Shown in pieces: positions 45,484-54,484 of a stretch of 64,000 nt of DNA. Position 1 is the stretch's first letter; every line of letters starts with the position of its first letter. This stretch comes from Flemingiibacterium sp045636145 (GTDB lineage Bacteria > Bacillota > Clostridia > Oscillospirales > CAG-272). The stretch lies in the NCBI GenBank assembly GCA_045636145.1, contig JAZTWV010000047.1, positions 62,001-126,000 on the forward strand, in the 5' to 3' direction. The notes below the pieces were generated by a model. The model saw nothing but the letters and a program-made list of their open reading frames with translations. It ran no database searches and had not been told where the DNA came from. The position numbers and the translations under genes are program-made.

Positions 45484-48332
45484 GGATTTCCCATTCTTAC
45501 TACCGTGGAATTACCGGCATAGTCGAATATGTCAATATACAGGTATTCGCCCATAAGCTCTGATATGTCGTACAGATCCTTGTCAATAGGGTATGCCTCT
45601 TCGGAATCGCTGTCAACGACGGAAGCTCGCATAACGAGGTGATTGTCCTCGGTTTTGATGAAAAGTGCCGGTTTGTCGTCAACAGTCAGAAAATCTGCGG
45701 ATATAAGCTTTGGAGCTTCGGTGTCAAGACGGATGTCATAAGAAAATGAGTCCTTTGTAAGGGATATGGGTTTTGTGTAGCTTACGGTTATTTTGTACAC
45801 GCCGTCGGGATAAATATAGGACACATTATCGGCGGCACGACCGTTCCAAAGCGGTAGTGATTCCGAGGTCGCCATGCCTGTTGAGCGGCTGATATAGGTG
45901 CGCGGAACTGTGCTGAAGTGGCGTTCTTCAATAACAGCACCATTAGAATAGGTGACAGTTACGCTTACATCACTGACAGTGCGAAGAAGACCGAAGTTGA
46001 GCATAAGCTCACTGTTATTTCTGTCAATTACAGGGGAGAATGCCATGGCGTTTTTGTCAAATTCCGTTTTGCTGTTTCGCTCACCGTGGGTGTCAGCACC
46101 GAGAATAAGCCTGTTTGATGGGGAAATATCCCGATTGCTGATTTTTCTGTATACGTAAACTCCGTCAAGAACCGCAGGCTTTCCGTCATATAAGGATGCT
46201 TCAACATATGGAGCCGCGGCGAAGCTGCCGGAGAATCCCGCAAAGGGAACTTTTGATGTCTCATCGCCGCTTGTGAGGCGTACAAAGCCTTCGATGAAGA
46301 ATCCGTTTTTCCATGCGCTTTTGTATTTATGGTATGTTGCCGCGTCAAGCTCTGCCACGATTTCAAAGGTTTCACTGCCGCCGGCAGGAAGCGTGAAAGA
46401 ATAGGGGGAATAATCGGGAGAGGCAGAATTCAGCTCATATGAGGAGCTGCCAAGCATTACTTTTGCGCCTGTAAACTCACAAAAACCAGTGGAAAATGCC
46501 AGCGTATCGGATGGATTCTTACCAAGCCTTATATGGAGCGAATCACGCGGATTTTCCGCATCAAGCTCGGCATAGGTGTATTCGCTAAAGCCGTCAGAGC
46601 CGATAATGGCATCAAGTGTGCACTCCTTCGGTGTATCTGAAAGATTTCTTGCAGTCACTTTAAACTGGAGTATGCGTGTGTGACCGTCGCCAAGCTCTGC
46701 TTTGTGTGTACCGTTTGATGTAAGAAGCAGTTCTGCTGAAAGTGCTGATGTCAGATTGGCGTTTCCGCCGCCCTGTGTTCGCGGTGAGAAGACAGTATCT
46801 TTGGGGTACTGAGCCATAAGCTCGGCTGAACTAACAAGGAGTGACTTCACAGTGCCCGCAATATCCGCGCTGTCGGTAAGCTTCGTTTCGCATAGAAGCT
46901 TCTGCTTTATAACCGCACACATTCCTGCTACCTTTGCCGCAGAAGCTGTGGTGGAGCTTATGCTGGCGTAGCTTCCGTCGGGGGAGGCGCACTGCACATT
47001 TTCACCCACTGCGGTAAGGTCGGGCTTCAGACCAAGCTCAGGAGTTGTGCCGCCTGCCGAATATGACGAGGGTGAGGGAGTAGGGCGTTTCTTCGTTGAA
47101 AACAGCTTACTTGCATCAAGAGATATACGCTGATCCTCGGCGTTTTTCAAGTGTCTGCCGTTCTCGCCGGAGATTATGACAGCAGGTATGGTTGACTCTG
47201 AAATGTCTATTTTCGTGTTGAGGGCAGAGAGGGAATCCGGCTGATTGTCAGTTACTATCATTCCCACAGCTCCCCTAGCGGCGGCATTTTTTGCTTTTTC
47301 GTTAAAGCTTATCTCGCCGCGAGACACTACCGCAATTTTACCTGTAATGTCGCCTGCTTTAATAAAATCATCGGGTGTTCCGAAACCGTCGATGATCGCA
47401 TATTGGAGAGTCCTGCCGTCAAAAAACGAAGCAAATGTTTTGCCGTCTGTTGCGGTTCTGTATAGATAGTTTGAGTCTCCGTAAGGGATTGATTTTCCGT
47501 CAGACAGCGTGAAAAACTCCGATTCCACAATATTGCTCTCGGATGAGCCTACAGTGAGGACCTCAGGAATCGTACCGGGCCATGCTACCGTGCCTGTGTC
47601 CGGGAAGTCGGTTGGAATATCGGCGGTTTCATACTCAAGCTCGTAAATTGTTTTTTTGCCGTATTCGATCACATCTCCTGCCGGAGCAACAACAATGACA
47701 CCTGCCTCGGAGGCGGCTTTTACTGCTTCGGTAAGCGCCACTGATGCAGGGTCAAATTCAACGCCGCATGGGTCTGCAAGCGTTATCAGTATTACATCCG
47801 CACCAAGTGCCACGGCATCTTCTATGGCACATACCATGGCGCGCTCGCTTACGCTGTCCGTGCTGTCGGAATATACCTTCATGGCAAGTACCTGCGCTTC
47901 AGGGGCGGCACCGCCGGCGGCAGGATTTTTTTCTTTTAACCCCGATGCGTTACCGGCGGCAACGGATATCATTGCCGTTCCGTGATCGCTGTACCGCTCA
48001 TTTGTCACATCGGCATCTCCGTCACCGTAATCGTAGGCAAAGGGGATTTTTTCGCTTACATAAAAAGATGTTGCATCCGATTCGCCTTTTTTTGCGTATG
48101 TATTCCCGATAAGTTCATCGCTTGTCTCTTTGGTAAGGGCGTTTTCGGTGTCTGTTATAATAAAGCTTTCGTGGGTCAGCGAAAATCCGTTATCAAGCAC
48201 CGCAATGCGCATTCCGGCACCGTTATATGTGGCGGTGGGGGGATTTTCCGCCGGCGCACTTGCAAAAACGGGCGATGTGCCGACAGCAAGGGTGCATATC
48301 AGTGCCAGAGCTGTGATTTTATGTGATTTCAT
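45459..48332 (-). CDS. Subtilase-family (S8) secreted protein, probably catalytically inactive
   Basis: A 957-residue exported protein with signal peptide 1-25. The S8 fold is recognisable: Asp47 in IAVLDNGF and His117 in DHGTAM are present. The catalytic-serine segment, however, reads SSTTASAAKVAG; aligned with GTSMAAPQLSAV of the adjacent paralogue it puts Thr462 at the serine position, and the oxyanion Asn is replaced by Asp220 (APAGD). A PA-like insert (about 325-395), Fn3-like and C-terminal beta domains follow. It starts 16 bases after the active paralogue behind AAGGAG. It has no LPXTG anchor. Confidence 0.85.
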   Translation of the reverse strand: MKSHKITALALICTLAVGTSPVFASAPAENPPTATYNGAGMRIAVLDNGFSLTHESFIITDTENALTKETSDELIGNTYAKKGESDATSFYVSEKIPFAYDYGDGDADVTNERYSDHGTAMISVAAGNASGLKEKNPAAGGAAPEAQVLAMKVYSDSTDSVSERAMVCAIEDAVALGADVILITLADPCGVEFDPASVALTEAVKAASEAGVIVVAPAGDVIEYGKKTIYELEYETADIPTDFPDTGTVAWPGTIPEVLTVGSSESNIVESEFFTLSDGKSIPYGDSNYLYRTATDGKTFASFFDGRTLQYAIIDGFGTPDDFIKAGDITGKIAVVSRGEISFNEKAKNAAARGAVGMIVTDNQPDSLSALNTKIDISESTIPAVIISGENGRHLKNAEDQRISLDASKLFSTKKRPTPSPSSYSAGGTTPELGLKPDLTAVGENVQCASPDGSYASISSTTASAAKVAGMCAVIKQKLLCETKLTDSADIAGTVKSLLVSSAELMAQYPKDTVFSPRTQGGGNANLTSALSAELLLTSNGTHKAELGDGHTRILQFKVTARNLSDTPKECTLDAIIGSDGFSEYTYAELDAENPRDSLHIRLGKNPSDTLAFSTGFCEFTGAKVMLGSSSYELNSASPDYSPYSFTLPAGGSETFEIVAELDAATYHKYKSAWKNGFFIEGFVRLTSGDETSKVPFAGFSGSFAAAPYVEASLYDGKPAVLDGVYVYRKISNRDISPSNRLILGADTHGERNSKTEFDKNAMAFSPVIDRNNSELMLNFGLLRTVSDVSVTVTYSNGAVIEERHFSTVPRTYISRSTGMATSESLPLWNGRAADNVSYIYPDGVYKITVSYTKPISLTKDSFSYDIRLDTEAPKLISADFLTVDDKPALFIKTEDNHLVMRASVVDSDSEEAYPIDKDLYDISELMGEYLYIDIFDYAGNSTVVRMGNPYFVPDVS

Positions 48333-48348
48333 AGATGTTCTCCTTAAT

Positions 48349-51300
48349 TCAGGCGGAAAGCTCTGAAAGATCAAGTTTGCCGACCGTGATATTGTAGGCG
48401 AAGTCGATTATTTCATAATACAGCGTGTCACCGCTGTATGCGCCAATATCAAATTCTGCCGATTCGCCGTGAGCGAGCACGGAAAATGCGTTGTTAGCGT
48501 CATTTTCATAGATATTTATGATTCTCACTCCAAGGTCATCGTGTGCGCTTATGGAAAGCTTGTCTCCCAAAAGTGACGCCGATACGAGGGTGGGAGCATT
48601 TGTATCTATTTTTACATCATAGGTGTAGGTCTGCTTTGGTTCGCCTTTGTAATCGAGTACATATTCAAGTGCCACGCGGTATGTGCCGTCGGGGAGCTTG
48701 TAACGGCTGTACATACCGTCACTTCCGTCCCATGTGAACCTGAAAACAGTAACCTCATCCGCGCCCTTGATTTTGCTGAAATAGGGGAAGCTTGACGAGA
48801 ATACAGTATTTCCGTCTTTATCCGTGACGGTCATTTTGGAGCTTTTTGCGTTGCGCAGAGCGGAAGCACCAAAGCTTATATCGTCCGCATTTTCGTCACC
48901 GTTTGGGGAAAATGCGATGGTGGTGCGGTCGTATGTAGCGGTGTCTGAGAAAATATCGGCTCCTGCCGGAACATATTTGCCGTTTACCTTTACATAGAAT
49001 TTCGAGCCGTCAAACATTTCGGTCTCGCCGGCGTAGGCATCGCCGTCAAGAATGGGAGCGGATGCCCAATCGCCCACATAGCCCATGTAGGGCATGGAAA
49101 CCGCTGTTCCGTCTGCTTCGCAGAAGACAAACCCTTCGGCGAAATAACCGTTTGTGAACACGCCTGCAAGCCTGTCATGGTAAGCTTTATCGAGGGTGAT
49201 ACGGAGACCGATGATTTGCTCTGCACCGCCTTCAAGCGTGAAGCAAAGTGGGGTGTAATCTTTGGCGTATTTGTTGAGGTTTCCGCCCATATCGGATGTT
49301 ATATGTGATACGCTGTCCGCTTCTGCGGTGAGAGTGCTGTAATATTCCGATTTGCCGTTGTAGGAAAGCCTTGTAAATCCGTCGTTTGTAAGCGACACGC
49401 CGAGGCTTACATCAAGGGGCGCGTCGGTGAGATTTTTTACCGTTACATTAAAACTAACATAATCGGCGAGCTTGTCGTAAAGCTCGGCTTTTGCCACGCC
49501 CGTATCTGTGAGGGTGAGCGAGATTTTTTGACTTAGTGCGGCATCAATATTTATAAGTCCCGCACCCTGTGCTCTGGGAGAATATTCCGTTCCGTTTTTC
49601 TGTATGACAGGTACAGCGGTATTCATGAGCGCATTTTTAACCTTCAGCGCGATAGCGGCACTGTCCGATGCTCCGCGGTCACGCTCACGCTCAAGGAGCA
49701 GAGCACCGACGGCGGAAAGCTGAGGTGCCGCCATGGAGGTTCCGGAGCTTGCACCGTATCCGCCCCCAACGATAGTGCTGAGCACACCGCCGCCAACTGC
49801 GGATATATCGGGCTTCAGCGTAAGGGACGGAGTTGTTCCGTATGATGAGTAGGCGGATATGCGGCCTGCCGCGTCCCCGATTTCGCGTGTAGTATAGTTT
49901 ATCGGGAAGGTAACGGTGTGCACCGCTTCATCAATGAGTGCCTGTCCGTCGGCTTTGCGTATAGCAACAGCAGGAATGGGCGCACCCGTAAGCTCCATGT
50001 TGATATAATCTTCGTCGGTGTTGTTGTAAACTATAACTCCAATAGCACCGAAGCTTTCGGCAACGGCGGCTTTTTCTGTAAATGGAATCGTTCCGCGTGA
50101 CACGAGTGCCATCTTTTCGGCAACGTCTATACCCTCGTAATCTGCCGCTTCACCTATGCCCGGGATGACCGCGTATTCCACGGTTTTGCCGCCGAAATAT
50201 TTTCCGAACGGGGTATCAAGAACTCCGCCCACTATATTTGTGTCGGTATATTCAACATAAAGCTCGCTGTTTTGCCCATGTTTAAAATGCATGGAATAGT
50301 ACACGCTGTTATCGACACTTGCGGTGGACATAACAGAGCCTGCGGAAGCAGGGGAGCTTAATGTTCCGTAGTCGGTATAGCTTGCAAGGGGCAGGCGGAT
50401 ATCGGCGTTTTCATAAATGGTGCTTCTATCGGCAGTGGTGCTGTCGTTTCCCACTGCGGCTACGATAATACAGCCGTTCTTTTCGGCTTCGTCAAGAAGC
50501 GCGGAAAGCCCTATTATTTCCGACGGGGAAGCAGAGCCGGAGTAGTGACCTATGCTTAAATTTATAACATCAGCACCAAGCTTCAGCGCATCTTCAAGGG
50601 CGGCGATGAGAGCCTTGTCCGAAGCCGCTGTTCCCTCGTCGTTGAATATCTTCATAAGGAGAAGCTGGCATCCGGGGGCAATTCCGTGCATAGCACTGAT
50701 ATCCGTCTTGCCGGCACCGATGATACCTGCCACATGAGTGCCGTGATTTGATGTGGCTGTGTATACGTCCGTGTCCTTGTAGGCATAGTCGTACATGAAC
50801 GGTATTTTTGAATTGTAATAGAGAGGGGCGATGTTTGTGGAATTTTGCAGGGCATTCAGCCGTCCCGGACCGATTACCGTGGCAAATGCGGACAGGTCGA
50901 GGGTGTTTGTAACATCACATGAGAATGCAGGGTGAGTTATATCGAATCCGCTGTCAAGCACAGCCACTTTAACGCCGTCACCGTCGAGACCGGCGGCTTC
51001 TGCGGCAGAGTATCCTATAAGTGTGGCGGCACTCATGTCGCTCTCGGTGATTTTTGCATCAAGTGCCTCATATTCAACACTGCGGTATACTTTTTTAACA
51101 AAATCGAAGCTTTCAATACGCCAAAGGGCGTTTTCCGGTATCTCTCCGGAAAATCCGCAGAGCAGAGTGTCGTATATGTAATCATATTTAAAGTCCGGAA
51201 GCTTTGCGCTTATCATTTCGGCGCAGTTTTTTGCATATTCGGAGACATTTTCGTGATTTTTAGGTACAAGCTCAACTATTACGTCCTGTGTCGCGTTAGC

Positions 51301-51372
51301 AGGAGCAGACACAGCGGCACAGGGGACTATAGCTTGTGCCAGAAGCAGTATGAGAGTGATAATCTTTTTCAT
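48349..51372 (-). CDS. Large secreted subtilisin-like serine protease (lactocepin/C5a-peptidase-like)
   Basis: A 1007-residue protease with signal peptide 1-27 and an inhibitor_I9-like propeptide (about 28-105). The full triad is visible: Asp140 (VAVLDSG), His210 (NHGTHVAGI), Ser546 (SGTSMAAP), plus oxyanion Asn299 (AAVGN). A PA insert (about 395-490, ending IPAVAIRKADG) splits the catalytic domain. Fn3-like beta domains follow (about 615-1000). The architecture matches cell-envelope proteinases, but no LPXTG or S-layer anchor is seen, so release or other attachment is possible. Promoter at 51410-51438. It heads a two-gene operon with a degenerate paralogue. Confidence 0.92.
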   Translation of the reverse strand: MKKIITLILLLAQAIVPCAAVSAPANATQDVIVELVPKNHENVSEYAKNCAEMISAKLPDFKYDYIYDTLLCGFSGEIPENALWRIESFDFVKKVYRSVEYEALDAKITESDMSAATLIGYSAAEAAGLDGDGVKVAVLDSGFDITHPAFSCDVTNTLDLSAFATVIGPGRLNALQNSTNIAPLYYNSKIPFMYDYAYKDTDVYTATSNHGTHVAGIIGAGKTDISAMHGIAPGCQLLLMKIFNDEGTAASDKALIAALEDALKLGADVINLSIGHYSGSASPSEIIGLSALLDEAEKNGCIIVAAVGNDSTTADRSTIYENADIRLPLASYTDYGTLSSPASAGSVMSTASVDNSVYYSMHFKHGQNSELYVEYTDTNIVGGVLDTPFGKYFGGKTVEYAVIPGIGEAADYEGIDVAEKMALVSRGTIPFTEKAAVAESFGAIGVIVYNNTDEDYINMELTGAPIPAVAIRKADGQALIDEAVHTVTFPINYTTREIGDAAGRISAYSSYGTTPSLTLKPDISAVGGGVLSTIVGGGYGASSGTSMAAPQLSAVGALLLERERDRGASDSAAIALKVKNALMNTAVPVIQKNGTEYSPRAQGAGLINIDAALSQKISLTLTDTGVAKAELYDKLADYVSFNVTVKNLTDAPLDVSLGVSLTNDGFTRLSYNGKSEYYSTLTAEADSVSHITSDMGGNLNKYAKDYTPLCFTLEGGAEQIIGLRITLDKAYHDRLAGVFTNGYFAEGFVFCEADGTAVSMPYMGYVGDWASAPILDGDAYAGETEMFDGSKFYVKVNGKYVPAGADIFSDTATYDRTTIAFSPNGDENADDISFGASALRNAKSSKMTVTDKDGNTVFSSSFPYFSKIKGADEVTVFRFTWDGSDGMYSRYKLPDGTYRVALEYVLDYKGEPKQTYTYDVKIDTNAPTLVSASLLGDKLSISAHDDLGVRIINIYENDANNAFSVLAHGESAEFDIGAYSGDTLYYEIIDFAYNITVGKLDLSELSA

Positions 51373-51409
51373 TTTTTAAATTCCTTGGTCATTTTTGCAG
51401 TATACAACA

Positions 51410-51438
51410 ATTATAACATGGGACGCCTCTAAAATCAA
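51410..51438 (-). promoter_or_regulatory. Sigma-A promoter of the subtilase pair
   Basis: On the - strand TTGATT (51433-51438), a 17-base spacer and TATAAT (51410-51415) with an extended TG, about 38 bases before the start codon. Confidence 0.8.
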
Positions 51439-51480
51439 TGTAATATTTGTGTATAGTATGAAAATATTGAACGCCAAGTA

Positions 51481-51514
51481 AAAATCCCCCCGATTTGCGA
51501 GCACAAATCGGGGG
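51481..51514 (-). terminator. Intrinsic terminator after the pantothenate kinase gene
   Basis: CCCCCGATTTG (51487-51497) and CAAATCGGGGG (51504-51514) form an 11-pair stem with a six-base loop; read on the - strand it is followed by GATTTT. Confidence 0.82.
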
Positions 51515-51521
51515 AATGTTT

Positions 51522-52313
51522 TTATTTTGCTGACTGTTTGCCGTGACGTTTCAGATTCTTTTTGTATATTTCAAAAAGCCCCGTTAAAAGAAGTGTGTCA
51601 TCACGGTGTATATGCCGCTCACACAGGGGCAGGATTATGTCGGCAGTTCCGCCGGATGCAACTGTCATGGCGGATTCGCCCGTTTCGGCTTCTATTCGTC
51701 CTATCATACCGTCGATCATTGCGGCACTTCCGAAAATGCATCCGCTCTGCATACTTTCCATGGTGTTTGTTCCAACGCACTTTTTCGGGATTGCCCTTGC
51801 AAATGAAGGAAGCAGGCTTGCTCCGTTTGTAAGAGCTTTTTCCGACATAGACACACCGGGAGCAATTGCACATCCCACAAAAGCACCGTTTTTGTCGATC
51901 ACCGAAAATGTAGTGGCTGTGCCGAAGTCAATAAGAATAAGCGGCGGCGTATATTTTGCCAGTGCTCCAACTGCAAACGCCACGAGGTCAGCCCCAAGCT
52001 GGGTGGGATCGTCGGTGAGTATATTGAGTCCTGTTTTCGTGCCTGCACCTAAAATGTGGGGACGAATTGAAAGGAGTTTTTCAAATGCGTCGCGGACAGT
52101 TTCGGTAAGCTGTGGGACTACGGATGCGCCGATAGCACCCTCGATTGATTCTATGGAGATTTCGCGAAAATCAAAGAGAGACTTGAATATGAAAGCATAT
52201 TCATCGGCCGTGCGGCGCGTATCGGTTGATACGGATGCCGTGCCGCAAAGGCTGCCGTCCTCAATAAAGCCGATGGAAATATCATCGTTTCCGATGCTGT
52301 ATGTAAGGATCAT
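51522..52313 (-). CDS. coaX: Type III pantothenate kinase, atypical
   Basis: A 263-residue CoaX-like kinase, expected to phosphorylate pantothenate as the first step to coenzyme A. The family is clear from LIDFGTATTFSVID, GCAIAPGVSMSEKAL and SMQSGCIFGSAAMIDG. Two normally conserved spots differ: the N-terminal phosphate loop reads YSIGNDD where DxGN(T/S)N is usual, and GADLVA replaces the GADR motif. Activity may therefore be altered, or this may be a divergent subgroup. It follows an ECF S component gene by nine bases, supporting a vitamin-uptake and activation pair. Confidence 0.82.
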   Translation of the reverse strand: MILTYSIGNDDISIGFIEDGSLCGTASVSTDTRRTADEYAFIFKSLFDFREISIESIEGAIGASVVPQLTETVRDAFEKLLSIRPHILGAGTKTGLNILTDDPTQLGADLVAFAVGALAKYTPPLILIDFGTATTFSVIDKNGAFVGCAIAPGVSMSEKALTNGASLLPSFARAIPKKCVGTNTMESMQSGCIFGSAAMIDGMIGRIEAETGESAMTVASGGTADIILPLCERHIHRDDTLLLTGLFEIYKKNLKRHGKQSAK

Positions 52314-52322
52314 ATGTGCTCT

Positions 52323-52985
52323 TTATTTGAAGCGTTGCTTCATTGCGGAGAAAAGTCCTACGGAAATTGCGCCGCCCACAACAGTTGTGACTATAGCTTC
52401 GATAATTCCGTTAGTTCCCACTATAAAGATGAGCAGATTAAGGAGACTGCTGATTCCGAAGGAAGCACCAACGGCAGTTTCCATTTCTGAAACAATGCCT
52501 TGCCACTGCCCTCCGAACAGGAGTGCAAAGGCAGACACAAAGAACAGCGTATTCAGCAATGCGCCGGAGAGGGCAGAAACCATAGATGACAGTACCTTCT
52601 TAGGTCCGACATTTGAAAGTGCTTTGGCAACGAAGCCGGGAATAAGACCTGCGAGAATTCTTGTGGGAATGCACATAATAAACGTAAAAAACGGATTAAG
52701 TGAAAGAAGAATTGCTCCGAACATACTGTATCCGCCGATTCCGAAGCACTGAAGAAAGCTTGTGATGCCGAAAATCCCGCCAACGATTGCTCCGGATAAG
52801 GGACCTACTACCACAGAAGCAATTACTACGGGAATCATCATAAATGTGATTTCAAGTACGGGTGTCTTTAAATAACCGAGAGGGGTTATTGAGAGCAAGA
52901 TTACAATTGCCGAGAGCATGGCGGTTTCTACAAGCCATAAAGTCTTTTTTCGGCGTGCTGCGATTGGGGATGGTGTGTTATTCAT
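52323..52985 (-). CDS. ECF transporter S component, probable pantothenate binder
   Basis: A 220-residue membrane protein with about six segments, of the energy-coupling-factor substrate-binding (S) family. TPLGYLKTPVLEITFMMIPV and VVGPLSGAIVGGIFGITSFL fit the family pattern. No ECF ATPase or T component is encoded in the window, so it would share a common module (group II). Adjacency to coaX suggests pantothenate, an inference. ATG 52985 follows AGGAGGAAAATT; a longer frame to 53051 lacks a ribosome site. A perfect promoter lies at 53064-53092. Confidence 0.82.
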   Translation of the reverse strand: MNNTPSPIAARRKKTLWLVETAMLSAIVILLSITPLGYLKTPVLEITFMMIPVVIASVVVGPLSGAIVGGIFGITSFLQCFGIGGYSMFGAILLSLNPFFTFIMCIPTRILAGLIPGFVAKALSNVGPKKVLSSMVSALSGALLNTLFFVSAFALLFGGQWQGIVSEMETAVGASFGISSLLNLLIFIVGTNGIIEAIVTTVVGGAISVGLFSAMKQRFK

Positions 52986-53005
52986 AATTTTCCTCCTGCT
53001 GCCGC

Positions 53006-53020
53006 TCACGCTTTGCGTGA
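53006..53020. repeat. Small palindrome in the ECF S-component leader
   Basis: TCACGC and GCGTGA flank a TTT loop, the same (stem)GC-TTT-GC(stem) design as the palindrome at 8242-8258 before whiA. It lies in the transcribed leader of the S-component gene. Confidence 0.4.
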
Positions 53021-53063
53021 TACAGCGCATATTATTTCCGGATTTAATCATCCGGATGAGCTA

Positions 53064-53092
53064 ATTATAGCACCTTGTCAAAGGCTTGTCAA
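53064..53092 (-). promoter_or_regulatory. Consensus sigma-A promoter of the S component-coaX operon
   Basis: On the - strand TTGACA (53087-53092), a 17-base spacer and TATAAT (53064-53069): both hexamers are perfect. Confidence 0.88.
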
Positions 53093-53198
53093 CGGCAATT
53101 TTGCACAATTATCGGGACTTTGCAGCGCAAATGCATTCATGCCTCGCATATAGAGGGCGTTTTTTGCAAAAAAGGTTTTAGAAACGGTGCTTTTTTGG

Positions 53199-53227
53199 TT
53201 GACAAATTAAAAAAAGTGCGGTATAAT
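53199..53227 (+). promoter_or_regulatory. Consensus sigma-A promoter of the yicC-remA-gmk cluster
   Basis: TTGACA (53199-53204), a 17-base spacer and TATAAT (53222-53227), both perfect, about 55 bases before yicC. It probably drives the long downstream gene cluster. Confidence 0.9.
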
Positions 53228-53281
53228 AAATATATATGCCCAAAATTGGGTGTATCTGATATTGAAAGGAATTATGATAAC

Positions 53282-54175
53282 ATGATACGCAGTATGACCG
53301 CGTTTGGACGAGCTGTGAGAACAGGCACTCCGGACGGTAAGAATATTACGGTGGAATTAAAAAGTGTCAACAACAGATATCTTGACTGTACGGTTAAAAT
53401 ATCAAGGATGTACGGCTTCCTTGAGGACAGAATACGCCAATATGTGCAGGCAAACGGCATCTCACGCGGAAAGCTTGATGTGTATGTTGGCGTAGAGGTG
53501 GTCGAAAATGTGGGAATGACCGTAGACATCGACCGTGCCCTTGCAAAAAGCTACATTGATGCACTTAAGGCACTTCGGGATGAGTTCGGACTTGCAGACG
53601 ATATCTCCGTTATGAGCGTGGCGCAGAACCGCGACATCTTCAACATCACAAAGCCCGAAGAGGATGCAGAGCGTGATTGGCTTGTTATAAAGCCTGTGAT
53701 TGACGAAGCTATTGCGGCTTTCCTTAAAGTCCGCGAGGCAGAGGGTGAGCGTCTGAAGAACGATATTTTCGAAAAGCTTGTTAAGATAGAGGGTATTGTG
53801 GCAGAGATAAAAACTCACTCCGAGGATGATATTTCAAGCTACAGGACAAAATTTGAGACGAGACTTAAGACTTTACTTGCGGATAATGCCGTTGAGCTTA
53901 ATCCCAACATGGTTCTCACCGAATGCGCCATATATGCCGACCGTGTGGCAATAGATGAGGAGATTGTTCGTCTCGGATGCCATTTCAAGGCGATGCGTGA
54001 GATATTCACATCAGACGAGCCTGTTGGAAGAAAGCTTGACTTCCTAATGCAGGAGATGAACCGCGAGACCAACACTATCGGCTCAAAGGCAAGCAATCCC
54101 GACATTGCCGCTATGGTAGTTGAAGTTAAGAGCGAGCTTGAAAAGATCCGTGAACAGCTCCAGAATATAGAATAA
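53282..54175 (+). CDS. yicC: YicC/YloC family endoribonuclease
   Basis: A 297-residue protein of the YicC family. The N-terminus (MIRSMTAFGRAV) and VELKSVNNRYLD are diagnostic, and the C-terminal domain has FLMQEMNRETNTIGSKASN and the ending VEVKSELEKIREQLQNIE. Family members are RNases that act on small RNAs and other transcripts. ATG 53282 lies behind AAAGGAATT; the open frame extends upstream to 53075 through the promoter and is not translated. It is linked to remA and gmk as in other Firmicutes. Confidence 0.94.
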   Translation: MIRSMTAFGRAVRTGTPDGKNITVELKSVNNRYLDCTVKISRMYGFLEDRIRQYVQANGISRGKLDVYVGVEVVENVGMTVDIDRALAKSYIDALKALRDEFGLADDISVMSVAQNRDIFNITKPEEDAERDWLVIKPVIDEAIAAFLKVREAEGERLKNDIFEKLVKIEGIVAEIKTHSEDDISSYRTKFETRLKTLLADNAVELNPNMVLTECAIYADRVAIDEEIVRLGCHFKAMREIFTSDEPVGRKLDFLMQEMNRETNTIGSKASNPDIAAMVVEVKSELEKIREQLQNIE

Positions 54176-54187
54176 CGGAGGTGCTGC

Positions 54188-54463
54188 ATGAAATTCATAA
54201 ACATAGGATTTGGAAACATGGTAGCCGCAGAACGTGTCGTGGCGGTGGTAAGTCCCGACAGCGCGCCTATCAAGCGTCTTATACAGGATGCAAAGGACAG
54301 CGGACGTGCCATTGACGTTACCTGCGGTAAGCGCACCCGTGCCGCTATCATAACCGACAGCGAACACGTTATTTTATCCGCGTTCCAATCGGAGACGATC
54401 TCCAACCGTCTCTCCGACCGTGACGAGGGTGAGGATGAGGAGGAAACGGAAGATCCGGACTAA
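54188..54463 (+). CDS. remA: RemA / DUF370 family regulator
   Basis: A 91-residue protein that matches RemA throughout its core: MKFINIGFGNMVAAERVVAV, SPDSAPIKRLIQDAKDSGR and TCGKRTRAAIITDSEHVILS. In Bacillus, RemA is a DNA-binding activator of matrix genes and osmoprotection; here the role is inferred. The tail after residue 75 is strongly acidic. GGAGG is seven bases before ATG. Its location between yicC and gmk is the conserved one. Confidence 0.93.
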   Translation: MKFINIGFGNMVAAERVVAVVSPDSAPIKRLIQDAKDSGRAIDVTCGKRTRAAIITDSEHVILSAFQSETISNRLSDRDEGEDEEETEDPD

Positions 54464-54484
54464 CCGGAATTTCGTACAAGGAAT

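Noticed and set aside
51562..52752. A 396-codon open frame on the + strand
   Set aside because: It is antisense to both coaX and the S component, Ser/Pro/Ile-rich, and has no ribosome site.
53075..53281. N-terminal extension of YicC by 69 residues
   Set aside because: It would include the TTGACA/TATAAT promoter, and YicC proteins begin at MIRSMTAFGR.
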